Positions 16,918 to 22,187 of a stretch of DNA of 22,187 nucleotides are shown here, in pieces. The notes beneath the pieces are model-generated. The model made no database searches. It was not told the DNA's origin and saw only the letters and a list, made by a program, of their open reading frames with translations. The stretch covers positions 1-22,187 of the forward strand of contig CAZMVU010000065.1 in the NCBI GenBank assembly GCA_964569295.1, given 5' to 3'. The translations under genes and the position numbers were made by a program. This DNA is from CAZMVU01 sp964569295. Its GTDB lineage: Bacteria; Hydrogenedentota; Hydrogenedentia; Hydrogenedentales; JAGMZX01. Numbering within the stretch: position 1 is the first letter of the stretch; every line of letters starts with the position of its first letter.

Positions 16918-17832
16918 CTAGTCACCGCGCGGGCGCGGCGCAACTGCGCGCTTGGCGCCGTTTACATAACTGCGGTAGGCCTCGACCCGCTCGAGCCAGG
17001 TACTCTCGAGTGTGAGCGGCCGATCACTGCGCAACGCCGAATCCGGCTGCACATCCAGATCGGCGGCCGCCTCGGACGACAATGGCCGGAAGGAGATGTC
17101 GGGCACTTCTACCTTGGCGGTACTTGCGGCCCCACGCACGGCGGGCGCCGGGCGGTCGGGCGTCTTGCGGGTGACCCGGGCCGACTTCGCGTCGAGGGGA
17201 TCAACGCCGTATTCATAGAGTTCGACAGGGCCGTAGGGGCCCGTGCCGATCTCGTAGCCATCGTCGTCGACAACCGACACATTGTTTTCCGGCGATTCAC
17301 GATACCAGCGCATGGCATCGAACCAGTCGAACGGCAGCTCCTCGGCATAGTCATAAGCACCCAGTATCCGCCCCTCCGAGAAGCCATCCTCATAGCCATC
17401 GCCCCAGCCGCCATTGGCATACTCGATATGCCGGTCCTCGGCCAGGAACAGGGGCCAGTCGCTCGCGAATGCCACATCGTAGCCCTCGGAAAAGCCGATG
17501 GTGAAGGCGTAGTCGTAGTCGACAAAGTAACCGTCGTTGTAGGCATACCACACACCATCCCAGTAGCCGGCGTCGTACGTGTCTTCGTCGATGTACGGGA
17601 TGTCGCTCGTGTCGTAATAGATGGGGTCATCGCTCTCGGTGTCGAAGCCGTCGTAATACCCGTCCCAATACCACCCATCCTCGGCAAAGCCCACGGCAAA
17701 ACCAGCGTCGTACTCGGGGTTGACTGGAATCCCGGGGAGAAAGTAGGGACAGCCCGTCAGCGCGACAGCGGCAAGCAACGTCGCGGCCGCCGTGGCCAGT
17801 GTGCGAAACGGCTTATGATTCATGCTCTTCAT
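16918..17832 (-). CDS. Acidic Gly/Tyr/Asp-repeat lipoprotein
   Basis: 304-aa predicted lipoprotein. A basic, hydrophobic leader ends in the lipobox LTGC, giving lipidated Cys28. Residues about 40-165 are very rich in Asp, Glu, Tyr, Trp and Gly and are built from degenerate units of the form Tyr-Asp-x-Gly-[Tyr/Phe]-x-x-Gly, for example YDAGFAVGFAEDG (41-53), YDAGYWDGVW (86-95) and GWGDGYEDGFSEG (142-154). The last third is less acidic, with scattered Lys/Arg, and unremarkable. ATG at 17832 is chosen because AAGGA lies 8 nt upstream; an upstream TTG overlaps that site. It lies 24 bp downstream of the basic-repeat gene on the same strand, so the two are almost certainly one transcript. Function unknown; the pattern suggests a surface-exposed repeat that could bind cations or a basic partner. 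Confidence 0.85.
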   Translation of the reverse strand: MKSMNHKPFRTLATAAATLLAAVALTGCPYFLPGIPVNPEYDAGFAVGFAEDGWYWDGYYDGFDTESDDPIYYDTSDIPYIDEDTYDAGYWDGVWYAYNDGYFVDYDYAFTIGFSEGYDVAFASDWPLFLAEDRHIEYANGGWGDGYEDGFSEGRILGAYDYAEELPFDWFDAMRWYRESPENNVSVVDDDGYEIGTGPYGPVELYEYGVDPLDAKSARVTRKTPDRPAPAVRGAASTAKVEVPDISFRPLSSEAAADLDVQPDSALRSDRPLTLESTWLERVEAYRSYVNGAKRAVAPRPRGD

Positions 17833-17856
17833 GGTGTCAGTCCTTTCCAATCTCGG

Positions 17857-20643
17857 TTATCGCCGTCCACCGCGGCTGATGCTGCCGCCGCGGGAACTGC
17901 GCCCGCTACTGCCCCGACTGCTGCCGCTCACGGAGGAACGGCTGCTCGGGGATGGCCGGCTCGGCGAGGCATAGCTGCGCGAGGAACTGGGACGGCTGGG
18001 CGCGCTATAGCTCTTCGATGAATTCGAACTCGGGCTCGGACGGCTCACGCTACGCGAGGAACTCGAACGCGGACTCGGACTCGGACGGCTCACACTACGC
18101 GAGGAGCTCGGACTCGGACTCGGGCTCGGACTCGGACGGCTCACGCTACGCGAGGAACTCGAACGCGGACTCGGACTCGGACGGCTCACACTACGCGAGG
18201 AGCTCGAACGCGGACTCGGACTCGGACGGCTCACACTACGCGAGGAGCTCGGACTCGNNNNNNNNNNNNNNNNNNNNNNNNNNNNNNNNNNNNNNNNNNN
18301 NNNNNNNNNNNNNNNNNNNNNNNNNNNNNNNNNNNNNNNNNNNNNNNNNNNNNNNNNCTCGAACGCGGACTCGGACTCGGACGGCTCACACTACGCGAGG
18401 AGCTCGGACTCGAGCTCGGACTCGGGCTCGGACGGCTCACGCTACGCGAAGAGCTCGAACGCGGACTCGGACTCGGACGGCTCACGCTACGCGAGGAGCT
18501 CGAACGCGGACTCGGACGGCTCACGCTACGCGAGGAACTCCAACGGTTACTCGGCGTCGGGGTCGAGCGTGTCGCACTCGAACGGTTGCTCGGCGTCGGG
18601 GTCGAGCGTGTCGCACTCGAACGGTTACTCGGACTCGGGGTCGAGCGTGTCGCACTCGAACGGTTACTCGGCGTCGGGCTCGAGCGTGTCGCACNNNNNN
18701 NNNNNNNNNNNNNNNNNNNNNNNNNNNNNNNNNNNNNNNNNNNNNNNNNNNNNNNNNNNNNNNNNNNNNNNNNNNNNNNNNNNNNNNNNNNNNNTCGAAC
18801 GGTTACTCGGCGTCGGGGTCGAGCGCGTCGCACTCGAACGGTTACTCGGCGTCGGGGTCGAGCGCGTCGCACTCGAACGGTTACTCGGACTCGGGGTCGA
18901 GCGCGTCGCATTCGAACGGTTACTCGGCGTCGGTGCGGTGCGTGTTTCTGCTGAACGATCAGTTCGAACAGAAGCGCCCTCGCTACGTGTGCTGCGGGTG
19001 CTGCTATCGCTACGGTCACGGCCCGAGGGCACCGTGACACCAGAAGCAGAACGGCCGCTGCTGCCGCGATCGCTACGCGTCGTTGCATTACGCTCGACGC
19101 GGTTGCTCGTGCTGCCGCGGGGGCGGTCAGCGCGGCTGGACGCATTGCTGTCGACATCCATGCGCGCGCTGCGCACGCTGCGTGCACGTTCATTGCTTTG
19201 CCGCAGGAGCTCATCTCGCTGCACGTGGTCGATGCGGCCCACGCTGCGCACAGAAGCATTGCGGCTCCGCGCCTCCGTGGCCGTGCGCACACTGCGGCGT
19301 GTGTCACTATCGGGGCTGAAACCCTCGCGCCCCATGCGTGCTTCGAGCGTGCGCACCCGATCGCCGGCGCTGCGGCGGCTGTTACCATAAACCCGCGGCC
19401 CACGAATGCTGCGGTTCGGGCTGTAGTCGCGCACATGCAGGTTGCCGGTCGAGCGGTAGGGCACGCGGTAGTCCGAGCCATGAGAGCTGTGCACATTCCA
19501 GATGTTGATATCATCGGCGTAGACATTGACGAAATTCGTGCCGTAGGTCGAGCGTGGGTAGCTGGGGCCATGGTACAGGTACCCCGAGGACACATAGCTG
19601 GTTGCATGGTGACTGAAACGCAGGCCACCCACGGAGAAGTACGCGCTGTTGCCCCAATACACGGGCCGATTGTCGTAACCGATCGGAGACCAGACATAGT
19701 TCGGTCCCACGCGCACCGCGGCGACCCAGGCGGGACTCCATGCAGAATCATAACTCCATACCCAGCCGTGGCTCGGGTAGTGGTGCCAACGGCCATAATG
19801 CGACGTGACGTAGGAGAAGCCATAGTGGCCAACCCACACATGGCCATAGGTCGGCGTATAGCTCCAGTAACCGCGCCGGTACGGCACAAAGTCGGCTACC
19901 ACCGTCGGACGCCAATAGTGCCGGTTGTCGATGTAGACCCACTCACCGGAGTCGGCGAGATCATAGGCGCCCAAGGTGCTGCTCGAAACCGACACACTGC
20001 TTGGCGTGGCCGAAGACCCGGTGACCAGCACCTTCGCGCGTTCACGGTTCCAGGTATCGAACGCATCTTCCTTCGAGGTGTCGAAAGGCACGGGCTCGGA
20101 GGGCAACAAGCCGGGATCCACATAGACCCGGGCGCCGGCCGAGGCATTCACAGGCTCGCCCTGCTCCGTGCGCACAGTGGCATGGCCAAAGCGCACGCTG
20201 ATCACCGTGGCGCCGTCGCTGGCCACGTCTATACGCACGTTGCTATCCTTGTCCACCGCGACCGTGGCGCCGGGCGTCTCCACAACAAAATCGCGGCTAC
20301 TGCGGGGCAGGCGGTGCACGTAGACCGAACCGACCCAAACCCTTACCGCGGTCGTGGGCGTGAGTGCCTTGATCTCCGCCTTACTGCCGTCGGCAAGTCG
20401 GAGAAAGGCGCCGCTGGGCGTCTCGACCTCGGCCGTTCCGTGCTTATCGACCCACACCGTGTCGCCCGGCAGTACAATCGTGTTGATCGGAGCATTGCTC
20501 CAATCAGAGTCTTCCTGGCCTTGAATCAATGTGCTTCCAGCATCATGGCTGATGCGCGCGTGCAGCGTGTCCTGGCCGGCGGCCGGAACCGCCATGAGCA
20601 CCAGGGCAAGTGCGGCGATGCAACCTGTCAGCAACCGCTTCAT
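17857..20643 (-). CDS. Exported FecR-like protein with long Arg/Ser/Pro tandem-repeat tail (two assembly gaps)
   Basis: A Sec signal peptide (1-23, ending PAAG) is followed by a FecR-like beta-rich domain (about 30-175; GDTVWVDKHGTAEVETPSG at 60-78). A Trp/Tyr/His-rich module (235-325) of strand repeats such as WVYIDNRHYW and YGHVWVGHYGF resembles DUF6600/YXWGXW proteins. Then comes an Arg/Ser-rich region and, from residue 571, tandem repeats: first a 13-residue unit (TPTPSNRSSATRS), then a 15-residue unit (SVSRPSPSPRSSSSR), ending GGSISRGGRR. Two 100-N gaps lie in the repeats. The three sequenced pieces are each open but in different frames because the gap lengths are arbitrary, so true length is unknown (more than 860 aa). 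AGGAGG lies 8 nt before the ATG. The tail is highly basic, disordered and extracytoplasmic. It is co-transcribed with the acidic lipoprotein. Function unknown; envelope sensing or surface attachment is speculation. Confidence 0.85.
18020..18538 (-). repeat. 45-bp coding tandem repeats (15-aa Ser/Arg/Pro unit)
   Basis: Units of about 45 bp encode SVSRPSPSPRSSSSR on the minus strand. Some units carry extra 6-bp steps that add Ser-Pro pairs, so the period varies. Copies are nearly identical, with a few synonymous changes (CTCACG/CTCACA, GAGGAA/GAGGAG). The array is cut by an assembly gap at 18258-18357, so copy number is unknown. Confidence 0.9.
18258..18357. other. Assembly gap (100 N)
   Basis: Exactly 100 N, the usual placeholder for a gap of unknown size, inside the 45-bp repeat array. 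The reading frame changes across it, so the true length is not 100. Confidence 0.97.
18539..18945 (-). repeat. 39-bp coding tandem repeats (13-aa Ser/Thr/Pro/Asn/Arg unit)
   Basis: Units of 39 bp encode TPTPSNRSSATRS on the minus strand, with variants such as SPSPSNRSS. At about 18538-18548 the array passes directly into the 45-bp array through a hybrid unit (SNRWSSSRSV), suggesting that one array grew next to or out of the other. An assembly gap at 18695-18794 interrupts it. Confidence 0.9.
18695..18794. other. Assembly gap (100 N)
   Basis: Second placeholder of exactly 100 N, inside the 39-bp repeat array. The frames on its two sides are reconciled if the true length is a multiple of three, as expected for whole 39-bp units. 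Confidence 0.97.
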
Positions 20644-20685
20644 ATCTATAGCCTCCTGCGCATGAGCGCAATCGCGCCGGTTCGG

Positions 20686-20713
20686 GTTCTACCGGGCCGG
20701 TCGTCTGTTTCAA
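20686..20713 (-). promoter_or_regulatory. Weak promoter candidate for the FecR-like operon
   Basis: Minus strand TTGAAA (20713-20708), 16-bp spacer, TAGAAC (20691-20686), about 43 bp before the ATG. The match is only moderate; an alternative TTGAAT/TCTAGT pair lies slightly further upstream. Confidence 0.25.
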
Positions 20714-20790
20714 TGTCCATCCAACTAGACGCATTGACCGCTCCTTAATTCAATGATACACCCTGAGACCGGCGCGTGCAGAAACTTTCC

Positions 20791-20883
20791 GGATGTTTCA
20801 GGATGTTTCAGGATGTTTCAGGGACAGACTACGAAACTTTTCGCTTTGATGTTTCAGGGACAGACTACGAAACTTTTCGCTTT
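20791..20883 (+). repeat. Short direct repeats at the edge of the RAYT remnant
   Basis: GGATGTTTCA occurs three times in tandem (20791-20820). Then a 35-bp unit beginning ATGTTTCAGGGACAGACTAC is present twice with 36-bp period (20813-20847 and 20849-20883). The second copy ends at the body of the element. Confidence 0.9.
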
Positions 20884-21117
20884 TGGGATTTGGTTCCAGG
20901 CTTGGGGCCGCGGGATTTCGGGCACAGGGGACGTTTGGTCAGGCGCTCGAAGACAGGCCGCGCGGTCAGCGTCGCATAAGAACATATCCGCGCGGCGATT
21001 ACCCCGCTGCGTCACATAACGGGATAGTCCCGGAAAGACTATACACCCTACGCGACTCAGGTGGGCAGGGTAGGCTGCGCGCGGCCTCGAAGTCAAAAGT
21101 TTCGTAGTCTGTCCCTG
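20813..21117 (-). mobile_element. Miniature RAYT-derived element with terminal inverted repeats
   Basis: A 23-bp sequence starting CAGGGACAGACTACGAAAC is found at 20819-20841 and 20855-20877 and, inverted and perfect, at 21095-21117. These ends enclose about 220 bp that include the start of a Y1 (REP-associated tyrosine) transposase gene. The layout fits a non-autonomous remnant formed by internal deletion of a RAYT element. Confidence 0.7.
20935..21060 (-). pseudogene. 5' fragment of a RAYT (Y1_Tnp) transposase
   Basis: The minus-strand frame encodes SRVGCIVFPGLSRYVTQRG followed by NRRADMFLCDADRAACL. This matches the conserved start of REP-associated tyrosine transposases (usually R-x-x-x-x-x-P-G-x-x-x-H-V-T-Q-R-G-N-R-R). 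After about 40 residues the similarity stops and sequence runs into the inverted repeat, so the catalytic HUH and Tyr parts are missing. The expected ATG reads CTG here. This is an inactive fragment; family assignment is by remembered motif. Confidence 0.7.
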
Positions 21118-21212
21118 TTACTTTCCGCCCTTGTGGGGATGTACAGCCCTGCGCTATGCTACCGCCGTACGCGAGAACTTTTTGTCCCAACCGGGGTCCC
21201 TGCCCACCGCCT

Positions 21213-21671
21213 ATGATGCCTGCCTGCACACTGCGATTCGCCCTTCTCACGCTCGCTTGTCTTGTATTGGCTGGTTGCGAGAACACGCCGCCGCCCGTCG
21301 GCTGGGGTTCGGCGCGGGTGATCCGGGTGGCGCCCCTGCCCGCCACATCAGCCTTCCGCCTGACCACGGGAGAACCGATCGACGTGGGCTACATGTACAA
21401 GCAGGTGCATTTTTTCTTCGTGCCCGTCTGGAACTATGGCGGCCGTTGGTGCGGCTACCTGGAAACACCGGGGCACTATGTCGCATTGCCGGAGGAGCGG
21501 GTGCGCGCCATGGCGGCCGATGCGGGGATCACGCTTCCCGCGCGGCCACCGCTTCCGCTCTGGGATGCCGTTGGCGGTAAGCTCGCCTTCGCGGCGATTA
21601 CTCTTGCGCTCATTTTCTTCTTCGGGTGGGGCCGGCGCCGCGACGAAACACAGCCCCCTCGAGCGCCGTAG
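21213..21671 (+). CDS. Small predicted lipoprotein with C-terminal membrane helix
   Basis: 152-aa protein. A hydrophobic leader runs into the lipobox LAGC, so the mature protein would be lipidated at a cysteine about 22 residues from the start. A soluble middle (about 90 residues) contains YKQVHFFFVPVWNYGGRWCGY and a Pro-rich stretch. Near the end a hydrophobic helix, GGKLAFAAITLALIFFFGWG, is followed by RRR. It would therefore be held by both a lipid and a C-terminal helix with a short cytoplasmic tail. The start is chosen from the signal peptide (ATG at 21213 or 21216); no good ribosome site is visible and an in-frame ATG at 21156 is possible. I do not recognise the family. It stands alone between two repeat elements. 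Confidence 0.65.
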   Translation: MMPACTLRFALLTLACLVLAGCENTPPPVGWGSARVIRVAPLPATSAFRLTTGEPIDVGYMYKQVHFFFVPVWNYGGRWCGYLETPGHYVALPEERVRAMAADAGITLPARPPLPLWDAVGGKLAFAAITLALIFFFGWGRRRDETQPPRAP

Positions 21672-21941
21672 CCAGCACCCCCCTGCGAACACCGTGGGCG
21701 AACGTACACGCCCGTGCATATGCCGTCCTGACATTGGCGCCTCCCGCCTGGACTCCTGCAAAAAAAGCAATTCATTAGTGCCTTAGACTTCAGCTCCTGC
21801 AAGAGACAACAGGAAGTGATTCTGGCACCTTCTATAAGCTACTGATTCTAAAGGTTTTGCATAGTGGAATGACGTGCGGCCGATGAGCGCGCCGCACGCG
21901 CCGGCACCCCTCGCGGAAGACCAGAGTTCGCCCTCTCTTCA
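21672..21941. other. Intergenic region without a recognised gene
   Basis: An AT-richer stretch (about 21755-21870) is followed by a GC-rich hairpin CGTGCGGC/GCCGCACG with a 10-nt loop (21873-21898) that has no T tract. CTCCTGCAA occurs twice (near 21753 and 21792). No coding, tRNA or riboswitch signal seen. Confidence 0.5.
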
Positions 21942-22124
21942 GGGCCAACGGCCCGTACTATACCAGCCCGGGCCGAAGGCCCGGGGCACCCGGCACCCCG
22001 CACACCAAAGGGCTGAAGGCCCGAGCCATAGGTCTTGATGGTACGCGCCTTCAGCGCTTGGGGAACGGCGCATCCCTAACCCGGGCCTGCGGCCCGGGCT
22101 GGTATGGTGCCGCGCCTTCGGCGC
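21942..22124. repeat. Cluster of six REP-like hairpins
   Basis: Six short palindromes with 3-5 nt loops stand 25-43 bp apart: GGGCC-aac-GGCCC (21942), CCCGGGCC-gaa-GGCCCGGG (21967-21985), GGGCT-gaa-GGCCC (22010), GCGC-cttca-GCGC (22045), CCCGGGCC-tgc-GGCCCGGG (22080-22098) and GCGCC-ttc-GGCGC (22112-22124). The second and fifth units are also inverted copies of each other over 26 bp with one mismatch (21960-21985 versus 22080-22105), including the flanking ATACCAG. This resembles a compound REP/BIME cluster. Confidence 0.75.
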
Positions 22125-22187
22125 TCCGGAAACAGGCCCATACGCGTTAACTTAAGGATGCAGCCCTGACAGTACCGCCTTGCATCA

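Noticed and set aside
18020..18945. CRISPR array
   Set aside because: Regular repeats are present but there are no unique spacers between them; they are coding tandem repeats, and no cas genes are nearby.
17952..19037. Plus-strand open frames across the repeat arrays
   Set aside because: Tandem repeats with unit lengths divisible by three keep several frames open. Only the minus frame joins a signal peptide and recognisable domains to a stop directly before the next gene.
21873..21898. Terminator after the small lipoprotein gene
   Set aside because: The 8-bp stem has no following T tract and lies about 200 bp beyond the stop codon.

Overview
This 22.2-kb chromosomal contig looks bacterial, Gram-negative and high in GC (roughly 60-70% in most genes). 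A C-x-P-S-R sulfatase with a twin-arginine leader, a Gfo/Idh/MocA oxidoreductase, a ribose-type ABC permease, a DPM1-like glycosyltransferase, a long-form serine hydroxymethyltransferase, several one-off lipoproteins and a decayed RAYT transposase together suggest an uncultured polysaccharide-degrading lineage. Candidatus Hydrogenedentes or a relative of Planctomycetes/Lentisphaerae is my guess. That is inference; there is no rRNA marker. Two runs of exactly 100 N mark scaffold joins, so this is a draft, probably metagenomic, assembly.

Layout. 0.08-4.5 kb: a minus-strand block with a sugar ABC permease, a distinctly AT-richer insert (a 586-aa predicted papain-like cysteine peptidase and a 60-aa small protein with its own promoter, ribosome site and terminator), then a Gfo/Idh/MocA dehydrogenase with its own promoter. 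4.9-5.56 kb: a decayed signalling locus whose clearest part is an anti-sigma-factor-antagonist (STAS) gene split over three frames. Its 3' end now carries a near-consensus promoter for guaBA. 5.5-8.6 kb: the guanine nucleotide operon guaB-guaA. 8.6-11.5 kb: a lipoprotein gene divergent from a 615-aa protein with zinc ribbons at both ends and a long acidic Pro-Glu linker. 11.6-13.9 kb: a family-2 glycosyltransferase and an exported sulfatase in tandem. 13.9-16.8 kb: glyA and cysE, divergent, joining serine formation from glycine to the first step of cysteine synthesis.

16.9-20.6 kb: a two-gene minus-strand unit. The first gene encodes an exported FecR-like protein with a Trp/Tyr-rich middle and a very long Arg/Ser/Pro tandem-repeat tail, interrupted by both assembly gaps. 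The second, 24 bp downstream, encodes a strongly acidic Gly/Tyr/Asp-repeat lipoprotein. 20.8-21.1 kb: a miniature remnant of a RAYT (Y1) transposase between inverted repeats. 21.2-21.7 kb: a small lipoprotein with a C-terminal membrane helix. 21.9-22.1 kb: a cluster of six REP-like hairpins with three- to five-base loops.

The housekeeping genes (guaB, guaA, glyA, cysE) are ordinary and confidently assigned. The parts that most look like undescribed biology are the low-GC peptidase plus small-protein module, the basic-repeat/acidic-lipoprotein pair, the zinc-ribbon-capped acidic protein and the hairpin cluster.
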